Part shown: one piece after another, positions 46,746 through 55,780 of the stretch
Position numbering within the stretch: position 1 is the stretch's first letter
Layout of the letters: each line of letters opens with the position of its first letter
Assembly (NCBI RefSeq): GCF_023634645.1
Contig: NZ_JAMKMR010000011.1
Coordinates: 1-64,000, forward strand
Length of the DNA: 64,000 nucleotides
Origin: Vibrio sinus
GTDB lineage: Bacteria > Pseudomonadota > Gammaproteobacteria > Enterobacterales > Vibrionaceae
Reading direction: 5' to 3'
The notes under the pieces: model-generated
Databases searched by the model: none
What the model saw: the letters and a program-made list of their open reading frames with translations, nothing else
What the model was told of the DNA's origin: nothing
Translations under genes and position numbers: made by a program

Positions 46746-48143
46746 GTGCGAAAATCCATTCGACTCGTCGCGGCGATGTCTACAGTTATGTTGCTGACTT
46801 CCTGTGCCAATATGTCAGCTGGAAATCTTTTCAGTCATTATAGTGCTCAGAACAAAGACGTCTATCAAGCGGTAGAAGCTGGCAGATACAACAAAGCAGT
46901 TGATGCTTTACCTGATCATAACATCGCAGGCCCTATTTTAGATAACATGGAAAGAGGGCGTGTGTATTATCTAGATAAAAAGTACCCGCAAAGTATGTCC
47001 AGTTTGAAGGCGAGCGATCAGGCCGTTAAGAAATTGCAAAACCAGCCAGTCATATCCATATCCGACACGGCCACGGATATTGGTTCGTTAGCGGCAAATG
47101 ACAATTTAAACCAATATCAGCCAGCGGACTACGAGCTTGGCTTTTTACATTTATATCTTGGACTAAACTATCTCAATAAGAATGACTTATCTGGCGCATT
47201 GGTTGAGATGAGGCAAGCTAACCAAGTCCAAATGAAAGCTAGGCAAGATAGGGCGAGTGAACTTCGTTCGGCGCAGAAGCAAATGCAAAGCGAGGGGATT
47301 TCACCCAATTTAGGAAGTGTGCTAGCGAATTACCCTAATGCAGGGAAAGTGTTGGGCGAAGTACAAAATGCATACTTGTTCTATTTGTCGGCTTTGCTGT
47401 ATGAAACTTCGGGTGACTTGAATGATGCCTACGTGGATTACCGTCGTGCTTTGGCGGTGATGCCAAATAACCAACAGGTGATTAACGGCACGATTCGAGT
47501 TGCTAACATGGCAGGCATGAACCAAGATTTACAGTTGCTTATCAAGCGCTATGGCGAGCCCAAGCAAATGCAAAAAGATCAGGCTCGAGTCATTGTTATT
47601 GAGGAAGAAGGGGAAGTTGAAGCAAGGCAAGAGTGGAAACTGTCTGTGCCTTTGGCCAGCAGTTCTGGAGGCGCTATTTACTCCTTGTCTTTGCCATACT
47701 ACCCGAAAGATACGCCGGAGCGTTTCGCACCACTGAACTTAAATGGTCAATCGCTTCCTGCTGACAAGTTAGCTGATGTAAACGCTATGGCTAAAAATGA
47801 TTTGTCAGAGCGACTGCCCACCATCATCATTCGTCAAATTTTACGCATATACGCGAAAGATCAAATTCGACGTGAAGCAGCGGCCAAGGGAGGGGACATC
47901 AGTAATTTGCTTCTAAACTTATGGAATACATTTACCGAACAAGCAGACACTCGCAGCTGGCAAACGTTGCCAAGGAATGTGTACACCGCGAGTCGCTTTG
48001 TGGAAGCGGGTGAGCAAAGTATTAATGCTGGCGGGCATAAATATACGTTCAATGTGCAAGCGGGCCATACGGTGTTAGTTTGGATATCACGCCAAGGTGG
48101 TAGCGCGGTTATTTGGCATAAACAACTAGGAAGATTGGAATGA
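46746..48143 (+). CDS. COG3014 family outer-membrane-type lipoprotein
   Basis: 465 aa from GTG 46746, chosen because GGAAAG is five bases upstream and it directly begins a lipoprotein signal (MRKSIRLVAAMSTVMLLTSC). The ATG at 46704 adds residues that do not resemble a signal peptide. The mature protein has TPR-like helical repeats (around residues 90-260) and a C-terminal beta-rich part. COG3014 proteins are co-encoded with ycfL-lpoB in Vibrio and relatives. Function unknown, but operon context points to cell-wall synthesis. It overlaps ycfL by four bases. Confidence 0.85.
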   Translation: MRKSIRLVAAMSTVMLLTSCANMSAGNLFSHYSAQNKDVYQAVEAGRYNKAVDALPDHNIAGPILDNMERGRVYYLDKKYPQSMSSLKASDQAVKKLQNQPVISISDTATDIGSLAANDNLNQYQPADYELGFLHLYLGLNYLNKNDLSGALVEMRQANQVQMKARQDRASELRSAQKQMQSEGISPNLGSVLANYPNAGKVLGEVQNAYLFYLSALLYETSGDLNDAYVDYRRALAVMPNNQQVINGTIRVANMAGMNQDLQLLIKRYGEPKQMQKDQARVIVIEEEGEVEARQEWKLSVPLASSSGGAIYSLSLPYYPKDTPERFAPLNLNGQSLPADKLADVNAMAKNDLSERLPTIIIRQILRIYAKDQIRREAAAKGGDISNLLLNLWNTFTEQADTRSWQTLPRNVYTASRFVEAGEQSINAGGHKYTFNVQAGHTVLVWISRQGGSAVIWHKQLGRLE

Positions 48144-48529
48144 AAAAGTGGCTTACTTTTATCGTGGTTGCTCTGTTGGTAACTGGGTGTGCGCAAAACA
48201 CAGCCGGGTTACAAATTGATGGGCAGACTCATAAGGTCTTATTTGGAGATAAGGTGCTTGGATCTAGGCTAATCGTTAATGATATTTCAACGACACAAGT
48301 GGATGGACGTGCTCGTGGCGTTGTGAGACTAACCAGTAACTATAAGGCCAACCTTCACATCTTGTATCGATTCTCTTGGTATAACGACCAAGGATTAGAA
48401 GTTAACACCAATGCTGGACCATGGCGTCAAGCTATCGTTTATGGCGACGAAACGGTCTCTCTGTCTGAAGTGACTCTGAACCCGAATGGGACTCAGTTCC
48501 GACTTCAAATACGAGAAGCGAATGATTAA
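48140..48529 (+). CDS. ycfL: YcfL family (DUF1425) lipoprotein
   Basis: 129 aa. Lipoprotein signal MKKWLTFIVVALLVTGC with the lipobox at C17. The mature part has a short beta-rich YcfL domain (GSRLIVNDISTTQVDGRARGVVRL... YRFSWYNDQGLEV). It overlaps the COG3014 gene by four bases and precedes lpoB, as in E. coli. Role unknown. Confidence 0.9.
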   Translation: MKKWLTFIVVALLVTGCAQNTAGLQIDGQTHKVLFGDKVLGSRLIVNDISTTQVDGRARGVVRLTSNYKANLHILYRFSWYNDQGLEVNTNAGPWRQAIVYGDETVSLSEVTLNPNGTQFRLQIREAND

Positions 48530-48602
48530 TGGGCGTTTATATCGTAAAATGATGCGTCTTAATATTATGATTAATAAATTAGAAAACTGAGGAACCACCA
48601 AT

Positions 48603-49193
48603 ATGAAAAAAAGTGCTATTGCATTAATTGGCTTGGCTGTTCTTCTTGGTGGCTGTACCAATAAAGTCACTTATGAAGATCCGAATGCTGTAGATACAAC
48701 GTCTGTGGACTTTAACTCAACCGATTTACAAAAAATCGCCAATAACATGGTCGATAGCATGTTGATGTCGCCATCCATCGCTGCGATTACTAAGAACAAT
48801 CGTCCAATTGTGTTTGTTGACGGCATTAAGAACAAAACCAGCCAACATATTGATACGGAATCCATTACTGATTCAATCAGTACAAAAATGCTGAACTCAG
48901 GTAAATTCCGCTTTGTCGATATGAGCCGTGTTAACGACGTTCGTAAGCAGTTGAACTTCCAAAATCACGATGAGTTGGTGGACCAAAATACAGCGATCAA
49001 ATTCGGTAACATGGTCGGTGCTCAGTACATGCTGTATGGTAACTTGTCTAGCATCGTTCAAAGTAATGGCGATGACAAAGACGTGTACTACAAAATGACC
49101 ATGCGTTTGATGGATCTTAAAACGGGTCTAATCGAATGGGCCGATGAGACCCAAATACGCAAACAGGAAAGTCGAGCTCTGATTGGTTTCTAA
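48603..49193 (+). CDS. lpoB: LpoB, outer-membrane lipoprotein activator of PBP1b
   Basis: 196 aa. Lipobox in LAVLLGGC, then a short proline-poor linker and the LpoB globular domain (RPIVFVDGIKNKTSQHIDTESITDSISTKMLNSGKFRFVDMSRV). In enterobacteria LpoB reaches through the peptidoglycan to stimulate PBP1b. Vibrio cells also use CsiV/LpoA with PBP1a, and csiV is 7 kb away. GAGGAACC precedes the ATG. In the ycfL-lpoB-thiK order. Confidence 0.92.
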   Translation: MKKSAIALIGLAVLLGGCTNKVTYEDPNAVDTTSVDFNSTDLQKIANNMVDSMLMSPSIAAITKNNRPIVFVDGIKNKTSQHIDTESITDSISTKMLNSGKFRFVDMSRVNDVRKQLNFQNHDELVDQNTAIKFGNMVGAQYMLYGNLSSIVQSNGDDKDVYYKMTMRLMDLKTGLIEWADETQIRKQESRALIGF

Positions 49194-49219
49194 CCACTGA
49201 TGCTCAATAGGAGTGATTT

Positions 49220-50077
49220 ATGGCGAGAATGCCTTGGCGAGACGCTTGTCGTCTAGACAATTCTTTGGCTTCTCTGGATCACTTCTTTCAAATCCCTCCA
49301 GATTACGCTCAGACGTTACCTGGAGGGTTAACCAACCATTGTTGGAAAATCGCCCTTGTGAGTGGCGAACAATACGTTTGGCGACCTGATAGCCAAATGC
49401 TAAAAGCCTTTTCCATATCTCGATATCAAGAACATCGCATTTTATCTTCCCTTGCTGACTCTAATCTTGCCCCAAAGCCTTTTTTGGTTAATGCGGCGGG
49501 TTTACTGGTGGAATGGATAGAGGGAGAGAATGCACAAGAAGACTTCAGCAATGACGCGCTACTCACCCTTTATGCTCAAGTTCATAGCTTAGAAACATCT
49601 AATATAGCGATAGCGCCTTTTAATTATACCGCCAGAGTAGATCATTATTGGATTCAAATTAAACCAGAGCTTAAGTCAACAACACTTGAGACACTATATC
49701 AGCAATGGCGAGCATCTCCTGCGATTCCAGAAGTCGATCTCTCTCTATGTCATTTTGACCTTGGCCACTACAATATTGTCCAAACTCCTGATGGCGACAA
49801 AATCATAGATTGGGAATACGCTTCATTGTCTGACCCTAGGCTGGATTTAGCGTTAGCGCTTAACCTAACCTCACAGCCGACGATGGACTCTGTGTATCAA
49901 TATTGCCAACTCAGGGGAGTGGAAGGTGTTGATGATTGGGTGGAAGGGGTACTGCAATGGCAACCTCGAGGACAATTGATGGCTCTGTTATGGTATCTAC
50001 TTGCTTATCAACTTAAAGGCGAACAACAATACCTTGATAGTGCTGGGGAGCTAGAGCAATTGTTGGTAGCTGAGTAA
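49220..50077 (+). CDS. thiK: Thiamine kinase-like phosphotransferase (ThiK/YcfN)
   Basis: 285 aa aminoglycoside phosphotransferase/choline kinase fold. Key residues: the catalytic loop LCHFDLGHYNIV (aspartate in HFDLGHYN) and the metal-binding IIDWEYASLSDPRLDLA. ThiK phosphorylates thiamine for salvage. AGGAGTG is seven bases before the ATG. The assignment is by operon position (after lpoB) plus fold. Confidence 0.82.
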   Translation: MARMPWRDACRLDNSLASLDHFFQIPPDYAQTLPGGLTNHCWKIALVSGEQYVWRPDSQMLKAFSISRYQEHRILSSLADSNLAPKPFLVNAAGLLVEWIEGENAQEDFSNDALLTLYAQVHSLETSNIAIAPFNYTARVDHYWIQIKPELKSTTLETLYQQWRASPAIPEVDLSLCHFDLGHYNIVQTPDGDKIIDWEYASLSDPRLDLALALNLTSQPTMDSVYQYCQLRGVEGVDDWVEGVLQWQPRGQLMALLWYLLAYQLKGEQQYLDSAGELEQLLVAE

Positions 50078-50173
50078 ATAGGTCATTAATTTTGTGTGAG
50101 AAGTTTGCCTCCTTCACGCAATAGCCTTACTTTTTGTGGTAGATTTGCGTGAGCTGTCAATCATGGAGGCGTT

Positions 50174-50713
50174 ATGATTATCTATTTGCATGGGTTTGAC
50201 TCTTCGAGCCCTGGAAATCACGAAAAAATTCTACAGTTTCAATTTATCGACAAAGACGTCAGGTTTATTAACTACAGCACGTTACACCCCAAACATGACA
50301 TGCAACATCTACTTAAAGAAGTCCATAAACTGGTAGCGCAGCCTGATAGTGAACCCGTGATTATTTGTGGAGTGGGGTTAGGGGGTTATTGGTCTGAGCG
50401 GATCGGTTTTTTGTGTGGTATTAAGCAGGTTATATTTAACCCAAGTTTACACCCTGAAGTGACTATGCAAGGTAAGATTGACCGACCTGAAGAGTACGAC
50501 GATATTGCAACAAAATGTGTCAGTCAGTTTAGAAAGAAAAATGAAAGCAATTGCATGGTCTTTCTCTCGGTTAACGATGAAGTGCTAGACAGTCAACAAA
50601 CGGCATCTGAGCTTGAACCCTATTACAACGTGGTTTGGGATGATGCTGAGTCACACAAATTTAAAAAGATATCTCAACATTTACAGCAAATTAAGGCGTT
50701 TATGGACGCTTAA
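50174..50713 (+). CDS. ycfP: YcfP family (UPF0227) alpha/beta-hydrolase-like protein
   Basis: 179 aa, matching E. coli Ycf[26 protein letters not shown] and [14 protein letters not shown] resemble an esterase fold; the nucleophile-elbow position reads GVGLGG instead of GxSxG, so hydrolase activity is uncertain. GGAGGC precedes the ATG. E. coli has nagZ between thiK and ycfP; it is absent here. Confidence 0.9.
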   Translation: MIIYLHGFDSSSPGNHEKILQFQFIDKDVRFINYSTLHPKHDMQHLLKEVHKLVAQPDSEPVIICGVGLGGYWSERIGFLCGIKQVIFNPSLHPEVTMQGKIDRPEEYDDIATKCVSQFRKKNESNCMVFLSVNDEVLDSQQTASELEPYYNVVWDDAESHKFKKISQHLQQIKAFMDA

Positions 50714-50753
50714 CTCACGTTGTTATCTCTATTCTACCTAATATCCCAGTTGT

Positions 50754-50790
50754 TTGGCTCGTCTGTGAACGATGAGCCAACCCCGTTTTT
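50754..50790 (+). terminator. Probable terminator after ycfP
   Basis: TTGGCTCGTC (50754-50763) and GATGAGCCAA (50771-50780) pair over ten positions with one G-T, followed by CCCCGTTTTTC. Confidence 0.65.
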
Positions 50791-51123
50791 CTCTATCCTC
50801 CATCCAAATGTAAATCCCTCTTCTTGAACAAATTTTGAGTTGCACCTGCTAAAGAGTTATATAATGATATGAGTTAAAACGTTGATTGATATCAATGAAA
50901 AGTAAGAGTAAGCACTAACTTACCTAAACTATTTTTTCGTCCAGTAGCATTCGTGTAACTCATATGGTGGAAAGGAAACAGAACCTAGAGTAAGCCCAGT
51001 ACGTAGAATTTTTCGATACGATATGTTTAGGATGGTAAATCCTAGCAAGATTTTGAAATGACGATTAGTCTTAAATGAACAAGTCGTATCGGTCATTTTT
51101 ATCATTCTTAGAGGATTTATATT
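50791..51123. other. ndh promoter region
   Basis: About 330 bases before ndh with a perfect FNR box (50882-50895). GAGG at 51111-51114 is the ndh ribosome-binding site. No gene is supported here. Confidence 0.6.
50882..50895. promoter_or_regulatory. Perfect FNR binding site upstream of ndh
   Basis: TTGATTGATATCAA matches the FNR consensus TTGAT-N4-ATCAA exactly. It lies about 230 bases before the ndh start. In E. coli, FNR represses ndh under anaerobiosis, so the same logic is likely here, although the distance means a promoter far upstream or a long leader. Confidence 0.8.
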
Positions 51124-52413
51124 TTGACACGAATTGTCGTTGTTGGTGGTGGAGCTGGAGGACTTGAGCTAGCTACCAAATTAGGCCGTACACTCGGCCG
51201 AAAAAAGCGCGCGAAAATTACACTCGTCGATCGTAAAGCCAGTCATTTGTGGAAGCCACTCCTTCACGAAGTGGCGACGGGATCGCTCGATGAAGGGGTC
51301 GATGCACTAAGTTATCGCGCTCATGCAAAAAACCATTATTTTGATTTTCAAATTGGTAGCCTGTGTGATCTAGACAGGGAACGAAAGACCATCACGCTCG
51401 GCGAAATGAGAGATGAGCACGATGAGTTACTAATGCCCAGCCGAGAAATCGAATATGATTTATTGGTGTTGGCGATTGGCTCAAAATCCAATGACTTTAA
51501 TACCCCGGGTGTCAAAGAGCACTGCATTTTCTTAGACAGTCCAGAACAAGCCAGTCGCTTTCGAACTGAGATGAATAACGAATTCTTGCGACTGCATGCA
51601 AAACACGGAGAAGGCATCGTAGACATCGCTATTGTGGGAGGTGGGGCAACGGGTGTTGAGTTGTCAGCGGAGCTTCACAATGCCATTAAACAGTTACATA
51701 ACTACGGCTTTGAAGACCTCGACTCGAGTAAGCTAAATATCAACTTGATTGAAGCAAGCGAACGGATTTTGCAAGCACTCCCTCCAAGACTTTCCTGCTC
51801 GGCGCATAAGGAGCTAGCCAAATTGGGCGTCAAAGTTCGTACCTCCACCATGATCACGCGAGCAGAAAAAGATGGCCTGATGACTAAGGATGGGGAAAAA
51901 ATTCCGGCACAAATCATGGTGTGGGCGGCTGGCATCAAAGCGCCTGACTACATGAAAGAGATTTCTGGCTTGGAGACGAACCGAATCAATCAGCTTGTGG
52001 TCACTGATACATTACAAACCACTCGCGATGAAGATATCTTTGTCATCGGTGATCTTGCGCAATGTACCCAGCCCGATGGCTCTATCGTGCCGCCGAGAGC
52101 ACAAGCGGCGCATCAAATGGCGAGCCGTGCTTTCAGTAATATTGTGGCTAAAATAAATGGGCGAGAGCTCAAGCCATATATCTACAAAGATAAAGGTTCG
52201 CTTATCTCACTAAGCCGTTTCTCGACAGTGGGAAGCTTGATGGGTAATCTAACAAAAGGCTCGATGATGGTAGAGGGGCGTGTAGCACGCGTGGTGTATA
52301 TTTCCCTGTATCGAATGCACCAAATGGCGCTACATGGCGTGTTCAAAACAGCGCTAATCATGTTAATGGGCCGAATTAATCGCCTGTTAAGACCTAATTT
52401 GAAGTTGCACTAA
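51124..52413 (+). CDS. ndh: Type II NADH:quinone oxidoreductase (NADH dehydrogenase 2)
   Basis: 429 aa. It oxidises NADH and reduces quinone without pumping protons, bound peripherally to the inner membrane. FAD-binding [18 protein letters not shown] at the N-terminus, the NADH-binding [17 protein letters not shown] near residue 172, and [15 protein letters not shown] near 306 are present. The start is TTG at 51124, with GAGG ten bases upstream. It ends the hinT-ycfP-ndh conserved group. FNR control is likely. Confidence 0.96.
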   Translation: MTRIVVVGGGAGGLELATKLGRTLGRKKRAKITLVDRKASHLWKPLLHEVATGSLDEGVDALSYRAHAKNHYFDFQIGSLCDLDRERKTITLGEMRDEHDELLMPSREIEYDLLVLAIGSKSNDFNTPGVKEHCIFLDSPEQASRFRTEMNNEFLRLHAKHGEGIVDIAIVGGGATGVELSAELHNAIKQLHNYGFEDLDSSKLNINLIEASERILQALPPRLSCSAHKELAKLGVKVRTSTMITRAEKDGLMTKDGEKIPAQIMVWAAGIKAPDYMKEISGLETNRINQLVVTDTLQTTRDEDIFVIGDLAQCTQPDGSIVPPRAQAAHQMASRAFSNIVAKINGRELKPYIYKDKGSLISLSRFSTVGSLMGNLTKGSMMVEGRVARVVYISLYRMHQMALHGVFKTALIMLMGRINRLLRPNLKLH

Positions 52414-52423
52414 CTTTATAAAG

Positions 52424-52454
52424 AAGCCCCTTTATAAAAATAAGGGGCTTTTTC
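52424..52454 (+). terminator. Terminator of ndh
   Basis: AAGCCCCTT (52424-52432) pairs with AAGGGGCTT (52442-52450), followed by TTTTC. Confidence 0.9.
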
Positions 52455-52715
52455 GTAGCCTGTTTTATGTGAGGATGTTAGCTGCCTTTTTGACCCTACG
52501 CCTAGGAGCGGAGTAGAGAGATTTGTCGGAAGATAAAAAGTTTGAGCCGTTTCTAACGTAGTTTTGGATAAAAATGAGCTAGAAAGTGCCTTTCATTTGC
52601 TGAACCTCAAATTAGAAAATCTAAGGCAACTGGAGCACGATCTAGTATTAAATTCCCAATAAAAATCTCGGCAAGGTACTATCTGAAGATATTCAACGCT
52701 AGCGAAAGACGATTT
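52455..52715. other. Gap with a possible tiny reading frame
   Basis: No gene is supported. A short frame from TTG 52564 to 52662 encodes 32 amphipathic, heptad-like residues (LESAFHLLNLKLENLRQLEHD), but no ribosome-binding site is seen and it could be the remains of a gene. No clear terminator for the lipoprotein operon lies here. Confidence 0.3.
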
Positions 52716-53024
52716 TCACTTTAAATCACACTGCGCCTTAACTCGAATAATGTTAGTCCAGTGTAGGAATCCATGTTTAGTGACATATTCCACATTGACC
52801 ATAGACGCCCCCGTTGGGCATCGTTCCATTATCTGAGTATAAGCCTTGTCCACATAATTTGTATCAAATGCAAACCCCATTACTACGTCTTGGGATGTTT
52901 CAACCTCGACCATTTTGGGGCTTTTCAAGTGGATGTTTGGGTCACTGTTCACCTGAGATAGGTGAACGCTGCTGCTACAAGCAGTCAGGAAGAGCGCAAT
53001 GAATAGAAGAATAAGATTTCTCAT
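52716..53024 (-). CDS. Small lipoprotein, third of a tandem paralog trio
   Basis: 102 aa. Lipobox LFLTAC (C16). The mature part is short, with CPTG near residue 68 and a C-terminal VKAQC. The two cysteines probably form a disulfide. The pattern CPxG ... C at the C-terminus is shared with the two genes upstream. AAGGC precedes the ATG, which overlaps the previous stop (ATGA). I do not recognise the family. Confidence 0.7.
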   Translation of the reverse strand: MRNLILLFIALFLTACSSSVHLSQVNSDPNIHLKSPKMVEVETSQDVVMGFAFDTNYVDKAYTQIMERCPTGASMVNVEYVTKHGFLHWTNIIRVKAQCDLK

Positions 53025-53332
53025 AATGAAGCCTTATTACAATAACCAGTTGCGATTATTTCACGCTTAAAGAAAAGCACATAACCGGTAGTCTGATGTT
53101 TGGTCAGAACGCCTTCGATGTTTCCTTTTGGACACTGTTTTTTGAGGTTGGCTACCGCTTCATTAACAATATCGTTATTGAAGTTTATACCAATAAAGTT
53201 CCAATCGGATGCAGAAGCAGCTATCTGTTGGCCCCGTTGTGCTGGAACAGACGTAAGTGATACCGTGTTGAGCTGAACACACCCTGTTAAGATTATGCCT
53301 ACAGTCGCAAGTAGAAGTATTCTATTTAACAT
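53021..53332 (-). CDS. Small lipoprotein, second of a tandem paralog trio
   Basis: 103 aa. Lipobox IILTGC (C18), then KKQCPKGNIEGV and C-terminal ATGYC. The polar mature part is predicted to be secreted and lipid-anchored. It overlaps the next gene by four bases and starts 11 bases after the first gene of the trio. AGGA is nine bases before the ATG. Function unknown. Confidence 0.7.
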   Translation of the reverse strand: MLNRILLLATVGIILTGCVQLNTVSLTSVPAQRGQQIAASASDWNFIGINFNNDIVNEAVANLKKQCPKGNIEGVLTKHQTTGYVLFFKREIIATGYCNKASL

Positions 53333-53343
53333 GTCATTCGTTC

Positions 53344-53769
53344 CTATTTAATACAGTATCCGTCAACTCGAACAATTTCACCGCTGATGGTTCCGTAATC
53401 GCTTGATTCACGAACAGATGTGAGACCGGTAATCTTCTGACCCGGGCATTGAGCTTTGACGAGTTGCATTATTTTATCTGCAAAGTGGCTATTCCAAACG
53501 GCATTACCTGTCGTAGGACCTAGATTCATCAGAGCAAAAATCTCACCAAAATCCTGCATGTTCTCCGAAGCCGCTTCACTGGTTGCAACACTTGAGCCGA
53601 TTCGTGCTGTTGTCGAAACATCCAAGCCAAATTCATTCACCTTGACGCTAAAAGGGGCTAACTCACCCTGCGTTTGGTCTATTTCACCCAATTGCACATG
53701 GTAAAGTTGAGAACATGAGCAAAGAAAAACCGAGCTTATAACGGACAAAGCAAGTGTTTTTAATTTCAT
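53344..53769 (-). CDS. Small lipoprotein, first and longest of a tandem paralog trio
   Basis: 141 aa. Signal segment MKLKTLALSVISSVFLCSC, with the lipobox cysteine near residue 19. An extra middle segment (about 60-85, serine/alanine-rich) is absent from the shorter two. KAQCPGQKITGL and C-terminal RVDGYC carry the shared cysteines. AGGAAA lies before the ATG. It heads the three-gene operon. Function unknown. Confidence 0.72.
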   Translation of the reverse strand: MKLKTLALSVISSVFLCSCSQLYHVQLGEIDQTQGELAPFSVKVNEFGLDVSTTARIGSSVATSEAASENMQDFGEIFALMNLGPTTGNAVWNSHFADKIMQLVKAQCPGQKITGLTSVRESSDYGTISGEIVRVDGYCIK

Positions 53770-53934
53770 TGAACATTTCCTAATTAATCGTATTGACTAG
53801 TACAATATTAGTAGGGATTTGACACTTTGCACTCCTTTGCAAAGTCTAGTGCCGGCCAGATTCTCCTTCTCGGTCATTGCTTAAGAAGTAAAGCGACTTA
53901 TTCGAAATAATTGCATAGCCCTATGATGCTGTAT

Positions 53935-54551
53935 TTCCGATTTACATTAAAAACGAACGTTAATAAGATGATGTGTATTTGGAGCTTTCGTATACCAATA
54001 ACACGCCTCTACCGGCCAAGCACCATGACACCGATGGCTACATTTCATGGTGTGGCTCAATCTCCAAAAGTGTGTCACCAAGCTATCGACTAGGTTGGTG
54101 TTTACCCGGTCGATATCTTGAACAATATCGCCACAATTTCGCTGCTGGTTGTTATGGCGTCAATGTTATTCTCCAACTGGCCATTTCAGATTTCATCGAC
54201 TCCGGTCGTTATGGAAAGCTGATTAAATCCAGACGATCTCGCTTGCTAGAATTACGGCATGAATATCTGGCCTATTTGTCTCTTCACTTACCCCAAAATG
54301 CGAAGATGAGCGACCCACAAGGACGATATGTATTGTGGATACAGATCCCAGGTTTAGATACTCAAGCATTCACAACAAAATGCAGTGATATCGCTGTATT
54401 CGAAACAGAAAATATTCAAGATTACTACTTCCTAATTGAAGAGCTGAGAGACAGCAAAATCTTTTCTGAGCCTTACTTTGAAATAGTAGATATATTCCCC
54501 GCAATTGAAAATGGATTTGTAGAGTTTGAAGCTAGATTGGCTAGTGTTTGA
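53935..54551 (+). pseudogene. Remnant of a MocR-type regulator (PLP aminotransferase half), fused to an unrelated tail
   Basis: The reading frame from about 53967 matches the C-terminal half of MocR/GntR regulators with an aminotransferase domain: DDVYLELSY, GSISKSVSPSYRLGWCLPG (the PLP-lysine region) and YVLWIQIPGLD. The N-terminal DNA-binding half is missing and two stop codons (TAATAA, 53961-53966) precede DDVY in frame. After about residue 125 the sequence no longer resembles MocR, so the 3' end may come from another gene. A frame of 192 codons remains open from GTG 53973, but it looks non-functional. Upstream 53770-53934 holds nothing else. Confidence 0.65.
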
Positions 54552-54643
54552 TAAAAGTGCCATACGAATTGTCTTTATAGATGTGTTTGGTTACAAATAG
54601 CTTACAATCCATAATACCCGCTTAACTTTATCAAGGTATCAAA

Positions 54644-55009
54644 ATGACCTACGCTGAGTTCAACGCGTTTTGCGAAAGCCTGCCAGCGACCACGTACGTG
54701 GTGCAATGGGGTGGTGCTCATGTATGGAAAGTCGGAGGAAAAGTCTTTGCTATAGGCGGTTGGGGAGAAGAGGACAAACCCGCTTTTACTTTTAAAACCT
54801 CAGAGCAAAACTACTATTTCTTGGAAAGCAAACCTGGATATAAGCCTGCTCCCTATTTGGCGGCGAGAGGCATGAAATGGATACAGTACTATGAAGCGAG
54901 TGATTTAGAAAATGAAGAACTTGAATACTATCTAACTGAGTCACATAGGATTGTTTCGTTGGGGCTCACGAAGAAAAAGCAGAAAGAATTAGGACTTAAT
55001 CAAGGCTGA
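54644..55009 (+). CDS. MmcQ/YjbR family DNA-binding-fold protein
   Basis: 121 aa, the normal length for the family. Typical phrases: VQWGGAHVWKVGGKVFAIGGW, PAFTFKT, PGYKPAPYLAARGMKWIQYY. The fold resembles a double-wing DNA-binding or nucleotide-binding module of unclear role. AAGGTATC precedes the ATG. It is alone and convergent with a GNAT gene. Confidence 0.85.
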   Translation: MTYAEFNAFCESLPATTYVVQWGGAHVWKVGGKVFAIGGWGEEDKPAFTFKTSEQNYYFLESKPGYKPAPYLAARGMKWIQYYEASDLENEELEYYLTESHRIVSLGLTKKKQKELGLNQG

Positions 55010-55059
55010 ATGTAAAGCTGCTGACGCTGAACTCAAAGTGGGCGGGAATAATCCGGAAA

Positions 55060-55608
55060 CTAACACGTATCTCCGGGAATAATTGAAAACACCATGCCTG
55101 CTTTTGGGACGCCTTGATAGACGTAGCGATTTTTCGCCAGTACTTCAAATTGGGCATTGCACGCGATGGCCAATTTCTGACTGGGTAGGTTATCTGGGTC
55201 ACAGACAATTTCAATACGAGTGACACCGAGCTTGCCGAAACAAAACTCAATCACAGCACTGAGAGACTCTTTGCCAAGGCCCTGATGTTGATACCTATCG
55301 GCTATCCAGTAGCCCAGACTCACCATGTTGAATGTATGGTAAAGTTCATTGACTGACACCATGCCCAGTAGCGCATTATCACTTTTTCTGTAAACGCCAA
55401 ATCCATAAGACTGCGCTCTTACCCAGTTCAATCGAGTATTTAGTAAAAACTCATCTGCTTCATCGGTACTAAAATTTGCTGAACACCAATCTACCCACTG
55501 ATGGAGAGACGGAGATTGGCGTATGCAGTCGCACAAAGTCTGTGAGTCGTTGGAATCCACGAGCTTTAATACTAGGCGAGGCGTAATTATTTGAAAATCT
55601 AAAACCAT
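55060..55608 (-). CDS. GNAT acetyltransferase, RimJ/RimL-like
   Basis: 182 aa from ATG 55608. An in-frame ATG at 55656 adds 16 residues not found in the family, which starts close to FQIITPRLVLKLV. Residues about 95-145 (LGYWIADRYQHQGLGKESLSAVIEFCFGKLGVTRIEI) form the acetyl-CoA-binding core with Q/RxxGxG/A. Family members acetylate N-termini or small molecules; the target is unknown. Start choice uncertain. Confidence 0.8.
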   Translation of the reverse strand: MVLDFQIITPRLVLKLVDSNDSQTLCDCIRQSPSLHQWVDWCSANFSTDEADEFLLNTRLNWVRAQSYGFGVYRKSDNALLGMVSVNELYHTFNMVSLGYWIADRYQHQGLGKESLSAVIEFCFGKLGVTRIEIVCDPDNLPSQKLAIACNAQFEVLAKNRYVYQGVPKAGMVFSIIPGDTC

Positions 55609-55724
55609 GTGTTTAACACCGTTGAATTGATAGCATACCCAGGAGGCTGTTGCCATTATATCGGTGAGCCCCTAGCTTGTATTTGTTCCATCTTTGGGGT
55701 GTGATCTGGGTATGCATGGTATAG

Positions 55725-55753
55725 AAAAAGCCCTCGCTTCGGACGAGGGCTTT
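55725..55753 (-). terminator. Terminator downstream of csiV
   Basis: AAAGCCCTCG (55727-55736) and CGAGGGCTTT (55744-55753) form a perfect stem. In the minus direction five U residues follow. It lies about 27 bases after the csiV stop. Confidence 0.9.
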
Positions 55754-55780
55754 CGCTTCTATCAACACTGTATTGGGCGA

